Below are positions 23,619 to 36,960 of a stretch of DNA of 64,000 nt, piece after piece; the stretch's first letter is position 1, and every line of letters starts with the position of its first letter. The notes under the pieces were generated by a model. It did no database searches and was not told where the DNA came from. It was given only the letters and a program-made list of their open reading frames with translations. Both the position numbers and the translations under genes were made by a program. This stretch comes from Lingula anatina (lineage: Eukaryota > Brachiopoda > Lingulata > Lingulida > Lingulidae), in contig NW_019775604.1 of NCBI RefSeq assembly GCF_001039355.2, forward strand, positions 1 through 64,000, written 5' to 3'.

Positions 23619-26600
23619 TCATTTTCCACCAAGCGAGAATGAGAGTCGAGGTCTGGCGTTCTTTTTGTTTAGTATAACCTCCTGTTCCTTCTTAACTTTC
23701 TGTTTCTGTTCGTCTTCTAAACGCTGACGTTCTTCTAACATTTTGCGCTGTTCTTCAACAAGTTTCAGTTGCTCTTCAGCCTTGAAATTAAAAATAATAA
23801 TAATAATAATTAAATAAATTAATAACAATAAGTACAGACATTACTGAAAGAAATGCTTCTTAATAATGTACATGTTACATGTGGCTTAGCAAGGAGATTA
23901 AAAAAAAACTTCTAAAATTATTCATTGTGGGGTATTAATATCGGAGTTAAATACTAACTAGAATCACAGCTTGTAAACACTTGAAGATTGTAAAATGTTG
24001 ATGACCTTGTGAAAATTAATTAGCTTATCTATACAATAATTCATATTTTTATCAATTAATCACTTTTTGCATTATAATCTTGCATAATATTTCCTTAAAC
24101 CCTGTCTTGCAATTTATGCAGATTTATACTATTTTAAAGCTTATCTAGTAGACAAACAAATCTCTTCCAGCTTCAATCCTTATGTTTCAGTTATTTCAAC
24201 TGCGAAAGACAGGGATGAGTAAGAAAGTCAGAAAATATGGCTCGGGGTGCAAAGGGCCACCTAGGCCAATGATATTTTGGGCTCCCATAAAGTCTGAAAT
24301 CCACTGATAGTCTAAAAAAAAAAAACTCATCCCTGAGTAAAGCACATGGAATAATGACTAAAATGCACTCACCAGTTTTCTTTGTGCTTCTTCAACTTTT
24401 CTATTATTCTCTTTCATAATATTTTCCAGCTCTTCCCGTTTGCGGCGTTCCTCCTCCTACAAATATGTCGATAATGGTAATAACATGGCATGTGGTTGAA
24501 AATTCTCCCACTTTACTACTGACCATAAATTAAAAATAATAAATATCTAGATAAGCTCACAAATAAAGCAAAATATTACCATTTCCAAAGGAACATTTTC
24601 TAAATGTTTAAGTACCCCTCCCCCCTTATCTCACCACATATTAATATAAGTACTAATTCAAAGTCTATATAAAAACCTATAACAATATATACATATAAAA
24701 ATACATACAAAAATATGTCATATATGTAACTGGAATATACATTCAGTAGGGAGGCAGCCACATAACTGCCACATATGCATACACTGACACTCACAGTGCA
24801 GCATCCAAATATGAGGGCAACACTTACTGGAGATTTTGCACCAGTGATTGAGAAAATAAAATACATTTTTTTCCAAAATTTGTTAGCATTGAGTCATGAC
24901 AAAAGACAAAGATTATTTTTGAAATTTAGATAAAAATGAAAAAAAAAAAAAAAAAATCACATATTTTGTCAAAACATTACAGAAATGTTTTTGGTAATTC
25001 AAAATTTACAGCAGCTCCAAGGTGTAAATCTCTGTGTCAAAATATTCCTGCCCAACTCACAGTGTGACTTATCATATGTGGATGCCGTTGTAGTCATATA
25101 CCTCACCCAGTCCAAGCTTACGTAAGTAGTTTGACTCGTGTGTCGTACGTACGTAAAATCTTCTCTAGTCTCCGCATGCTGCAACCATACTGAGCAAAAC
25201 TTGTGGAGTTAAATGTCCAATTAACACAAAGTTCATCAGAAAACTGATCATTCAAATTACACAGGGTGGGGGGCAGTCAGACAAATGAAAATCTGACCTC
25301 CCACCCCTCAATGGTCAACCTGACCAATAAACTGACCAATGGACTTACCACATTGGTCACACACAGACCAAAACACATTGTTATACTGTGACCATAGTAA
25401 CTTGCAATGTGCCATAGCAACTGACCATAGCAACAATGCATATAAAAACAAATTGATACTTGCAGCACAGTGGGCCACCCTAGCTCTGTGCAGTAGACTG
25501 CTTGGTGAAACACCTAAGGATAAAATAGGGTTAATGCAAGAAAAACAAAACAAGAGATAATATTTATGCTAATGGGAATGTTACAGAATTCATTTATCAC
25601 AAACAGTTGGTTTACAAGTCCTGGCCTTACGCTTGAAAACTGGTTGCTAGAAGAGAAATGGCCAAAGACAATGAAGTCTGCTTTTGTGCGTTGGAATTGT
25701 TCAGTCCAAGGGATAAACTAGTTGTCCTTTGATGCATGAAAGTGTACATTTCAAATGCTACTTTGTAAGCTGTAACTCTCAAAGATGAAAGTGAAACTTT
25801 CAAAAAAAATTCTGGAAATGCAAGTGCCATATGGGGGTCCAGGGGGCATATATATATATATATATATAACACACAAACATCCAAATTTCTGGTAATATCC
25901 GATGTTTGAGTTATCTTTCAAGGTTAAAAGCATGCAATATGACTTGTACACCCTTTCCCCTCCCCCACCCCCACACCATCAAACAAACAACAAAGATATT
26001 ACACTGTAGACAATACATTCTTGAACTTATTTGTTTAGCTTCAAAATACCTTTTTACATTTAGGAAAATGATTGAGTAGTATAGAAGCAAGTAATATCAG
26101 AGGCAAACATAAACATGTCAAAGAACAAAGGGTAAGAAAAACAACAATTAAAAAAATGTAAAAAAAAAAAATAAAAACTTTCTGCATTTCAAATTCCTTT
26201 TAAAATCTTAACCAAGTGAGCCAGTTACACTAGTAGAGAACAGAGCAAGGCAGCTCATACTGCTAGTCAATAAGGAAAGGGGTGAAAAAGAAATGACGAG
26301 GGGCGAGGAAAGGGGAGGGGATAGGTCTGGCAGAACAACAGCAGTTTTTGGGCATCTTTTTTCAAGCAGCCAGTCTCGTTGCACTTTCACGGCCAGTACT
26401 TGAAGGAAGGTGGTGGCACATTGCACAGCTGTTACGAAATTAAGGACTGCTCCCATGTTTTTTTCATATAGAATTCATGTGACTAGCTGAACTTGGCTAG
26501 TGTCATACATTCTACATCAGCAGTTTCATGTTACATGTGTTTGTTGGAATATGTCACAGACATTATCATCTTTTATGTTATTCTCACTTTCGATTTATGT

Positions 26601-28662
26601 TATATACAATCCATGATTTCATATCCTAGCTGCTTCTTTACTCAAGTTTTTCAATGTTTAAGTGCCTAAATTGCTTCTCTTTCATTGGCTTTTTCAGACT
26701 TTTCAGTACTGAAAACCAATGCCTGAGACTGAGTAACCAAAATGAGCCCCATATGCAAAGAGATATGATTGGGTCAGAGAAAAAAAAAAATCCCTGAAAT
26801 CTGGGAAAGAATGTCATCCCTGCCTCCTAAAGCAGTTTAAAAGAAACTAAGCTTATCATTCTAAATACAACTTAAGGTACAACTATACAATACTTGACTC
26901 AGGATTTAATCTACTTTGCTAACTTCACTGGCTGTGACTGTGTGATGAAATATTGGGGGTCTCTGTCACATTGTTATCTGATGTCCCCGCGTGGGATGTG
27001 CCACCACCCCCCTAAACAAACTTCAGAACTTAGCAGTACCTCTTTACGCTTTTGTGCCTCCACTTCCGCGGCCCTCTGTTTCTCCATTTCTTCTAACATC
27101 TGTTTCTCCATGATGCGCTTTGCCTCTTCTACTCTTCGTAGCACCTCGGCTTCAATCTCATCTTTGCGTTTCTCTAGCTCTTCAGCTACTCGTTTAGCTA
27201 CCAATTCTTCCACTCGTTTTGCTACTTCTTCCTCTATGAGTTTTTCTTCTAAAGCTTTCTGACGCCTAAAATATTAAAAATGCAATTAAATATGGCCATA
27301 AACACAAACAAAAAGTCATTATGATATAATTAACAGCATATCGCTAATGGTTTTACAAAAGTATTTTAAACACAAAAAACATGAACATTTCAAAAATAAG
27401 ACATGCAGCTAAGCAGTAAATTCATTTCATAATTCTATCACATTAACTAATTTGGTTAACATAAATAATGAAGTATTTTATCTTGTCAGATTTATCTTCA
27501 CACACATACTTTACTTTGATGCAATTAAGATCATTTAATTATGTAGCCAAAAAAAATGCTTTATGTAAGCATGGGATAGAATTGCAATCAAATAACCTGT
27601 TAAGATAATATGTTCTACATTATGCAGGCATGTCTTCACTGGAAACTCAAAAACTGGTATTAACAACCCCACTGTACTTACTCCAACCGTAACCTTTCCA
27701 TCTCTGCTTGTTTTTCTTCATCTTCTTTTTTCTTTTCTTCCAATACTTTGGTTGGCGCAAGAACATCAAGATCACTGTCAGAACTGCTTGAGGAGTAAGA
27801 GCGTTTTCTGGGGAAAATAAACAAATTAATTTAAATAAAAATAAAATAGTTATCAGTACTGAAATATATATTGTATAAGTAAACCCACTGTCAAATAAAT
27901 AGTACATTTATGGTTGTTTCTAAGCAAACAATTTGCAAAGCATTTGGAACAAAAGCAACTTGAAAGAGACAAGTAAGAATGTTAACAAAACCAAAAGCTG
28001 CAAATTAAGAATAAGGATAAAATTAATCCATGGCTATGTAAAATTTTATTTGCAAGTATTCTTACGGTTCAAACTTACCACAACTGCTAAAATGTTTCCA
28101 ATATCCAAATTAATATCAAGTCAAAAAGTTGCACCCTTGCCAACTGAACCACCACCAATTCCACAAACCAAGCAAATAATTTTCATTGTAAAGGAATTTT
28201 TGATGGGTTTAAACTTTAAAGACTAATGAAAATGACAAGCTACTGGCAATATGAGAAGTAGTACCTCTATAATAAGGGCGCACTTGTACCTTGGACAACA
28301 ATACCGACACAATACCAGTCGAGTCAAAAGCACACGCGGCTTCATTGTCATGATAAAACAATGAAAATATCAAAGGGATAAAAATTCTCCACACGTTGCA
28401 CAATGTTCTTCTCAAAACGCATGTATACAACCAGAGCCATAAGTATTTTGATACTTTTCTTAGATAAGAAACAGGCAGAGCCTGACCAAGCCCGCTGACA
28501 TTGATGTTACCTTGATCGTCTGTCTCGGTCTCTCGACCTCGATCGATGCCTACTCCGTCTCGCCGCTCTATCTCGCGATCGGGACCTCGATCTGTGTTTT
28601 TTGTGCTTGCTTTTGTGTCTGTGTCTTGTAGACGACCGACTGCGACTCCTTGAACGACCCAT
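23619..28662 (-). CDS. ARGLU1: Arginine and glutamate-rich protein 1
   Basis: Five coding exons on the minus strand: 28662-28511, 27807-27682, 27265-27040, 24456-24373 and 23780-23619, giving 249 aa (human protein 273). All junctions are GT-AG and in phase. Residues 1-60 are an Arg/Ser-rich, nuclear-speckle-type tail ([26 protein letters not shown]). From ~80 a long Glu/Arg/Lys coiled coil matches ARGLU1 closely, with [35 protein letters not shown] and the C-terminal RPRLSFSL. Family knowledge: a pre-mRNA splicing modulator and Mediator/nuclear-receptor co-activator. Intron 3 (24457-27039) is the longest. ARGLU1 regulates itself by alternative splicing in vertebrates; no equivalent element could be recognised here. 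Confidence 0.95.
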
Positions 28663-28734
28663 TCTTCGGTAATTCCTGAGAAATTGAAGATTTGGACGAA
28701 TCTTTTACGGGAGCTACCTCATCTTTCCCATTTC

Positions 28735-28784
28735 CAAGATGGCGAATGCAGCTGTAGTGGAAGGACAACTCGCGATTGACGTCA
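28735..28784 (-). promoter_or_regulatory. Likely ARGLU1 proximal promoter: YY1-type and CRE sites
   Basis: About 75-125 bp upstream of the ARGLU1 ATG lie CAAGATGGCG (28735-28744, YY1-like, often near housekeeping start sites) and a perfect palindromic CRE TGACGTCA (28777-28784). Transcription start not mapped. Confidence 0.5.
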
Positions 28785-30078
28785 CATTGCGCTGGGTGAT
28801 ACAGGCTGTCACACCTAGCACAATCAAAATTTTAGGTTCAAGCACTGGTTGTGTGGCGGGTAGCCTTTATCAAGTTAATATCTGCTAAGTTATCAATTAA
28901 TTATATCTGTCGATTATCATCCAGTTTTAATTTCCTGTAAGTGGTTTTATGGCCCTAAATCATCGACTCATGCAAAATTCAAAAATAAAATGACCTAAAA
29001 TGTCGTAATGACTGCATACCGTACATGTAGGCCTACCCCCTGTACATGTAGAGCAACACGTCGCAACTAATGCTATACTTTATTTAGATCCAAGACCTAG
29101 CACACTAGACAGAGAATATTGACCAACTGCCCATTTGCAACGGTTTACTGAAAGACATGTCTGCCAAACCGAGTGCTTCATGTAGGCCTACATGTAGGAC
29201 CTACCGTTCTCGGCCAAAGCAACTGATTATTTTAAAAAGCCTGTTTTTAGGTGAGATGACAAGTGTAGCCTATATAAGTCATGGTTCTTCGATATAGAAA
29301 TAATAAAAAAAGTAAATTAATAAGAGTCTTGCGGGGAACACCCAACATCTGCCTGGCTAAAACTGTTTGAATTTAAGACCAACGTTAAAAGAAGAAAACT
29401 GTTTGATCACAGCCACCTACTATCCAGTACATAATGGATGATGGCCTGGATAACGCACCTCTCTACATGTAGTAAGTAGCTGTGGAAAAATTCTAGCAAT
29501 GCTGGACACAGAACAGAGAATGTGCACAGCTAGTGAATAACCAGAAAAAATTTCTGTGATTTTATAATGAAGATTTTTTTCTCTGTGGGCCTGGTAGAGG
29601 GTTAATGAATACTAGGCCTACTGGCCCGTATAGCCAGAATTTTTGAAGTTTTTTTTCTAAAAACGTGAATCTTTTACCATGAAACCTTCCTGAAATTCGT
29701 GTACCTAGATAAAAATGTACCCAGGGCGGAACTTTTCTCCGAAAATCGGCGGTTCATTCGAACACCCCACAACCCGAACTCCCTGATTACTGGCCTGCAT
29801 AAGTTATTAGTTCAATTTGGTAGGTCAGTTGATAAAGGTATGCCTTATGAGACATTTAATTTCATCAGGATGTATGCTTCCTACAGCTAGTTTTAAAACG
29901 GTTTTATGCAATTTTTTGCTGAACAGGTCCGATGTTTAGGGCCTACGTAATTTCTAGTATGTTTGTAAATGTTAAGTTGTTTAATCAATGCAGACAATAA
30001 GATGACTGAATGATGTTCGCACAGGCAGCCGTTTTTATTTCTTTTTTCTGTTTCATCACCATCTCATTTATTCTTGAA

Positions 30079-30130
<52 letters not shown>

Positions 30131-31910
30131 GTAAAGTTGTACATAATGTTGTTGGAAAACCTGATGTTTATTGATGCAGCGGTATAGCGTTTCAGAGTCA
30201 AATTAAGGACAGTCATTTACAAATGTTTGACCTGAATCAAGCTCCTAGTTATTGTCATTTGTCCAGTTTCTGTGTTCTGTTTATTCACATTTAAATACAT
30301 TTCCTTAGCAATGGAAATAATGGTTACTCCTGTCCGTTTTCAGAGATATTAATACGGCACTCTCTGTATATGTCCATTGGATAAAATATTCCTGAAATGT
30401 GTCTATTTTCAAGGAAATATCACTTGACCATAGGTCCATTAATGTCTGTTTAGCATTAATGTGGCAATTACAAACGTATTAATGAGTTTTATTTGGACAT
30501 TTTGCTAAACATAACGAGGTTAGTGTCCTCACTGCTTACGTTAGTGCAAGCGCTTTTAATTTTTTATTAATCTAGATCTCTATCAGTATTGTTGCCACGC
30601 ATCTGCAGTTTTCTCGAAGTGTTATAATTTGCACTTTATTTCCAGAGACCGTACCGAAATGGCTTTTTTGAGCCTCTTCCCTAGAGAATTACTATTTAGT
30701 AATGGCATATATATATTTAAAGTAACGGATGTGAATTCTAATACACAGCCAGGTGAAAAAAGGGCGATTCTTTGGTAATGGTTATGTTTTTAAAAAAGAC
30801 CTTGCCAATGTACGTGCACGACTGACAAATTACTTAACGACTGCGTGATAAATTTGGCAAATCGGATAGTTCCCACTGGGCTCGTAGGTGTTCATGTACT
30901 AGTTAACATCTTAAAACATGACCACAGCTTTTTAGAGTTCTCAATTATATATATTCATGTGTGTGTGTGTGCGTGTGTGTGTGTGTATGTTTGTCAGACC
31001 TTGCGGGAGGACATACATGTATCTTCAGAAACACCCACAGAAATCAATCGATTTAGATATAGAATTTCATTCAAATACACCTTAAGCGAAGTGTAAACGA
31101 ATCCCAGATCACCTATAAGTCTCTGTGATTTTAAAGTGCTTTTTTCAACTTGGGGAGAAAACGTGTCGAGGCTGTTAATCTACTTGGGGAAATGTGGCCT
31201 GATTAATGGAACAAAGTATAAAAATTCCATCAAATGGGGCAATCAGGACACGGAAATGGAATTAAAAATGCCAAACTGCCATCTTGTACATTAGGATCTG
31301 GAAATAAGGTAATATGGAAAGTGCGAAAATTGGGTAAATGGCCGTGCTTCGATTAAAAAGACAATTACATAATGTGTGGTATTAAATACCCTTGTTTCAT
31401 GTCTGGGAGTAAGTGGAGAGTAATAGTACTTTTCCCATTACATTACACAGCTGAAAATTCCATACGTGCTTTTTTTTAACAAAAAAGTATGATATTGTAT
31501 GCATGTGCAAAGTGTTGTGCATTATTTTTGCCCTACCATTTGATATCGACAAGAAATTTTGTGGCAAACATTGCAATTTTAATAAATTCCCTCATGCCCA
31601 CTGCATTTTCCAGCATAAAACAGACTGTCTACCCAGATCTTAACTAGAGGTTATCCTGCAAATAAAGATATGTTGACATACAGCTTACTTGAAAACGGAT
31701 CCGAATGTATGGTTTCAAGGTGAATGTTATGATTCATCCAGTTGTGGTTTTAACTAAAATAATGAAAAGTTGAATCTGATACTGGCTCTTACTTGAAACT
31801 GGTTCTTGAAGCAAGTAGCACTATACGTTTCTCACAAGGTCTGTCTCAGGTGAGCTGAGCTGTCCCAGTGTCACGTGGTGACAGTCTCCTTGGGATTTCT
31901 CCCAGGGCCA
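28785..31910. other. Gene-poor spacer with microsatellites and one degraded MITE
   Basis: (AAT)n at about 30078-30128 and a GT-rich run at 30957-30987. A diverged member of the GGCCCGTATAGCC MITE family spans about 29623-29800. No gene supported. Confidence 0.5.
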
Positions 31911-32165
31911 GGTGTGACAAAACTGAGGGACCGTGTAACACAAAGTCCACCCTCCATATAGCAATAATGGTTAGGGTTATAGCCTGAAGTAAGTAGGTCA
32001 AATCTGGGGCGAGGCTTAATCTATGCAAATCAATGAGAACAGGGCTCTCTAACATGGGAGTCTCTCTGTCATGTCACACCGGTCCCAAAAAATGTGGTAT
32101 TTGGTATTTCAGACCCCCGTGCTTGTGGGTAGAATGCTCAAGGAAATAGTGTCCAATGGTGTTAG

Positions 32166-32425
32166 GTGTATAAGGATAGTGAATTCAAAGATGCATATTC
32201 GAGGGAAACAAAACAGCATCTACAAAGCAGAATGTGCCAGTACCAACACAGACGCCCTGGTCCAGGTGAAAATATGATTTTGCAGTATTCATCCACCTGC
32301 AAAACGCCGGCCACATATTTGACACGAAACACGTCCAAATCCTCGACAAAGAGGAGGAGTGGATCAGACAATCCAGAGGAGTAGAAGAGGCCGTCCATGA
32401 GCAGATTGAACAGCCTACCAAGCCT
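32166..32425 (+). pseudogene. GIY-YIG-like C-terminal fragment of a retroelement (frameshifted)
   Basis: Two frames together resemble the GIY-YIG endonuclease region found at the C terminus of Penelope-like and related retroelements. YSRETKQHLQSRMCQYQHRR comes in one frame. After a shift near 32270 come HLQNAGHIFDT, VQILDKEEEWIRQ and RGVEEAVHEQIEQPT (compare the family pattern HL..TGH.., vLdrE..W..R.vkEAI). Nothing upstream resembles reverse transcriptase. A dead fragment. Confidence 0.5.
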
Positions 32426-32929
32426 ACCAAAAATGAAGTAATTTTCCAATATAATGATATAGTAGGCACCTTATCGGGATGGACGATAAATAACCTCGAG
32501 CAGGTCTTCTCGGCGACATATATCGTTATACAAATTGCCCGTTTCGAGGTGAGAATTGCCCTGGGATAACGCGCAACACGATTGTTATGTGGGAAGAGGG
32601 TCGTAAAAGAGCTTTCTGTTTAATTGGACGTACTTGTGCGGATGGCGGTGATAGATAATGGCATGGCACTGTGGCTAATGGTCACGTTAATCACATGTTT
32701 AATTTACCTAGTTATTGGCAGAGCTTATACGTTGTAAGTGGGCATGGCTTTGCCTGGTGTCCTTAAAACCCCAGTGGATTGGGAATTTATTGAAATGTCA
32801 AGCCTACACGACATACTACAGTACAAGTAGAAGGTGCAAATCGAATGGCACAACAAAAATTGATTGGTTAGAGGTCACCAAAGAAATGCGTTAATTCAAT
32901 ATGAATAATTTTATTTGATAAGTTTGATG

Positions 32930-33545
32930 CACCACTGAGATTGTTCTATTATGATGGTACATCTTTTTCCATTCTTCCATCGGTGCAGCTCTTAACTCTA
33001 TGATAGTATCAGGCTTTGGTGGCGGTAATGAAGTCGTCTGCCCAATTCATCCCAGGCACGCTTAATGGGAGACATGTCTGGTCTAAGCGCTGGCCACGGG
33101 AGAGTCTGGATCTGCTCCTGAAGCAGGTACGCCTATGCTATCCTGGCAGTATGGTCACGGGCGTTGTCCTGCTGAAGCAAGCTTTGAGTTGGGTATTGAT
33201 GCAAGAATGGAACAACACCTGTTCTTAGTACTTCATCTCTGTATCACTGGACAGTCAAATTTCCACCAATAACTGCAATCACCATGATTTCTGTCTGGAA
33301 ATTGCCATTTATGCCTGCCCAAACCATAACACTGTGCCAATGGAAACACCGAAACGCACCTACCCCGGTAAATTGGAACACCATGTGGAAGTATGGCGAT
33401 CTTATAATAAAAGCAATTTTAAATATATTTTGTCCCACTATAGTAAGTTTTTCCTCGCACGCTCTTTCAAATAATAAATATAAAACTGAATTGATTATAC
33501 TGGTTACTTCTGGGACAGCGACGTTCGAAAACGGCATCTCTTGAA
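32930..33545 (-). pseudogene. Tc1-like transposase remnant
   Basis: Minus-strand translation gives HSVMVWAGI, IGGNLTVQ, RTGVVPFLHQYP, QQDNAR, LPWPALRPDMSPI and RAWDELGRRL across several in-frame stops, all landmarks of the Tc1 transposase catalytic half. The second catalytic Asp survives in QQDNA. The final Glu of the usual SPIE is Lys here (SPIKRAW). Non-functional copy; inverted ends not identified. Confidence 0.75.
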
Positions 33546-34075
33546 AATGGACTGAAGTCTCGTCATTGAATAATGTATTTTATGCAATGTGGGCGAAGCC
33601 ACAGGCTTTTATGTAATGTGTATAAATCGGAACGTTAATGAACACAAAATGTGGAAATGTGAAGATAAAAGTCCTTCAATTAATGCATTTTTGGATTAAC
33701 AGCAAATGTGATTCATAGCAGAAAAAAAACTGATTTATCTTTTTCCCAGTTGGAAAACAAAGTGTATTCCAATGGCGCCGTCTGGTTTTGCTCGCCTAGG
33801 CCCTCAGTGGCTGTTTTTAAAGCCTGTCATCCCGGGAATGAGGTGAACTTTGTTGGCACGTTCAGTTTGTGATGCTGCTCTGTAAGACTTTCAGCATAAA
33901 TTTCCACAAAACACGAGATTCTGCATCAAGGTAAGTCATCCATGTGCTAGCTAGGTTACCTTTTTTGGAGACAAGTGTTTTCACATAAGGTACTTAACTC
34001 TTGCTTTTTTCATGTATTCTAACAGAAAGCGATTTTTGCCCAACGCTATGCATGTAAAAGTTCTTATTCATTTCA

Positions 34076-34078
<3 letters not shown>

Positions 34079-34119
<41 letters not shown>

Positions 34120-34134
34120 TCTCTCTCTCTCTCT
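34079..34134. repeat. (TC)n microsatellite
   Basis: Almost uninterrupted CT repeat with one CC interruption. The ORF over it is an artefact. Confidence 0.95.
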
Positions 34135-34139
34135 GTGCT

Positions 34140-35408
34140 TGACAGTCTGATAACTTTCTCTTTTGTTCATCTGTCAGTGTGTCTGTTAAGTTTGTCCTTA
34201 GGTTTCTTCATTCCCCGCTTAGTTTGCATTTGTAGTCGTTTTTCAACTATGCATCAGCGGTCAGTATATTGCCTCTACTATTCACTTGTCTGTCTGTCTG
34301 TCTGTCGGTTTGTCTGTGACGGTCTTACTGTCTATTGAGGTTAAAGTGATCTCACATGACAAATTGTCGAATTCGAGCTTGTTATCAACAAAATTAAATG
34401 GACTTGCTGTTTGCTTATGAGGATTGATTACAGTCCACGCTTTTACCTCCTGCTAGTGGTATGGTAAAATTCGAGGAGCTAATATTTGCTCCCTATGCAG
34501 AAACAGATAGTTTGATGATGCAATTACCTGAAGTAAGAGGTACTTCAAAGCATAAAAGTGTAGGCCGCTGACGCACGTGCTTTATTATACTTTTTTTCCA
34601 AAATCAAATATTGAACTGGTCCGTTGTTGCTATGACGCATGTCTGTACTTTAAATTAATATCTGATGAAGCACACCGATACATCACGTATTTATAGAGAA
34701 ATTGTATGACAGTCTTAATAATGTGGTTGTGGAAAGCCTGATGGTCAAACCACTAATTATGCTACGAAATACTCGACTATCAACCAGTGGCTTTATTGGC
34801 AGCAGGTTTCATATTTTTCTTCAGGTTTGGATTTGACAGCAATTCTTTCAATACGATCTATAATCTAATGCATGGATGTAACGGTACATTACAAGTACCC
34901 CACTGTCTAAGCCTCAATCAAATCTTGAAATTACTTTTTCTTTAATTAATTTACACCGGTATTCTACTGTACTTGTCTTGACGTATGACAGGCAAAACCA
35001 GCCGATTTCGATGCCACTTAGACGTTCTTTAAACATTTCAACCACTGTAATTTTCATGTGGTGCCATTAATTTGTTAAACAAAAGATAAGCGAATTTGAC
35101 TTGCATTTTGAGGTAATTTTATTATCAAATTACGGCACAAAGGATGTTTAGATGGGGAACGATTCCATTGTTTGACAAAGGCACCATTTTCATGGATACA
35201 CCCGTGGTATTGTTTACCACAGTTCTCCTGGCTGACCCAAATGTATTTGAAAGTCTACATCATACAATTTGTAACAGCCATAACACTTCTATTAGAGAAT
35301 AAGTCCATGGTAGCAATTTATATGCAGGCGTTATAATGCATTATATTCTAACCCCTCATTTAGACAGCTTGGAGGGGTGTAATTCATAGCACATACATTC
35401 AGAACAAT
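34140..35408. other. Intergenic, nothing recognised
   Basis: AT-rich, no coding signal, short TCTG repeats near 34290. Confidence 0.5.
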
Positions 35409-35658
35409 TTGATCCGCGGACTAACAGATTCGCGGACTAAATTTGGCCGACCCACTTAGAGGCGATGCCGTTAATCTCCTGATGGTCTCCCCGCAGCCTC
35501 GCTGCAGGGGCTATAGCAATTAAACATCGGAGTCGAGATTAAATCCGTTTAATGGCGCGTGTGAAGGCGGGGAGAGCATCAGTGGATTAAGCGACTTTAT
35601 TTTAAGCGGGGCTGGCCATATAAAGTGGTGGATCATTTACACCGGGGATCATCTGTTC
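35409..35658. mobile_element. MITE family with TTGATCCGCGGA ends, copy 1
   Basis: Starts TTGATCCGCGGACTAA. The interior has GGCCGACCCACTTA, TCCCCGCAGC, GAGATTAAATCCG and GGCGGGGAGAGCATCA, and it ends near GGGGATCAT. The second copy at 49919-50127 shares these blocks. No ORF. Confidence 0.65.
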
Positions 35659-36339
35659 TAAATACCCTCCATTGCCACTGGTTTCACCAATATTGTATCT
35701 AGTTGGCTTTAAAACTCTAAAATTGGTTTAGACATAACTTATTCACTCCCGTATTGAGCGCTCTGTTATACTGTATCACTTTTTACACTCTTCATTATCA
35801 GTATAAAACGTTTAACATATTGATACAGTACACAGTACACTCCACATTCCTAATCACCATTTAGCTTGAATTATCGTTTATTTTGAACACTTGAATACTT
35901 TTATTTTATTTGGTATTGGCAGAAAAGTAGTTCGAGTCTAACTCAAGTCTATGCGTACTATAGAAGCAGGAGGAAATATCCGGGTCACAACTATTTCCGT
36001 ATTATGTGGAGTCTACGGAATTTTTCTCATTTTACCACAATTAACAATATTTATTTTTTTCTCGTACACTGTAGCAAATGCTTGGGTCTATGATAAGTTG
36101 ACTATCGGAACTCACATGACATAGTACAACACGAATCTGCCAATAGCCAATTCTGAGCAGTAGCAGGCTATTTGTCATAATATTTCATTATCTTTTACTT
36201 AGCTGTCTTGACAGCCCATTACTGCTATTGTGTAAATAGGGTTCAGGACCAGGTTAGAGCATATAGAATGGAGTAATGGAGTTTGAATTTATAGACTTTC
36301 ATCCTTGATATTGTATGATTGATTTAAAGTCAACACTAT

Positions 36340-36960
36340 AAACATTAGACCTGCCAACTCTCCCTAACTCGTCGGCCTCGAGTCTCTCGATTTTGGGACA
36401 TTTCTCCCGATCTCCCGATTCAGACTAAAATTCTCCCGATTTATCAGACTTTTCTCTCTTTAATTCCTTTCGTTAGAAAATGATGTGATTTCATATAAGT
36501 AAATGTGCCGTCACAATTGCTTTCTTTGTTTCATGATGGGGGTTAGTAAATGCAGTAAACAATAAGGAACAAATGAAAAAAAAAACACGTCCGGTCATTT
36601 TGTGAGCACCATCCTTAATACTAAGTATGGGACGAAGCTTATTCCGAAAGACAAAGAGATACCAATCATTTTAACTGCGGGCATTTTTTTTTTTTTTTTT
36701 TTTTTTTGTAATAAAAGCTTTCACAAGAAGACTTCCTCATTTAAATGTACGCCACTTGACCCAGCCGAAAAAAGAAAGCAGACTTTCTCCCGAACCCCCT
36801 GGCTACGTGCCTGCTTAGCCATAATACATTCGATATTTTTTCGTATTTTGCCAAGTTTTAGTAGCTGCTTGAACATCAAAACAATAGATTCGCGTTGCAT
36901 TGTGGGTTCTTAACTCTTAATGGCTTTGCGAAGCGGGAAGCTTGAGGTCGGTTAAAGTTG
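36340..36960. repeat. Degraded interspersed repeat (CTCCCGATTT... and poly-T)
   Basis: Contains repeated CTCCCGATT words (36405-36440), a ~23-nt T run (36685-36707) and CCCTGGCTACGTGCCTGC, which matches the right end of the GGCCCGTATAGCC MITE family. No gene. Confidence 0.4.

Noticed and set aside
26894-27262. 122-codon Ser-rich plus-strand ORF
   Set aside because: Antisense shadow of ARGLU1 exon 3.
28739-28891. 50-codon plus-strand ORF facing away from ARGLU1
   Set aside because: The ATG sits within a YY1-like site and the peptide has no recognisable similarity; kept only as a promoter remark.
34012-34338. 108-codon Leu/Ser-rich ORF
   Set aside because: Its core is the (TC)n microsatellite; no start context or homologue.
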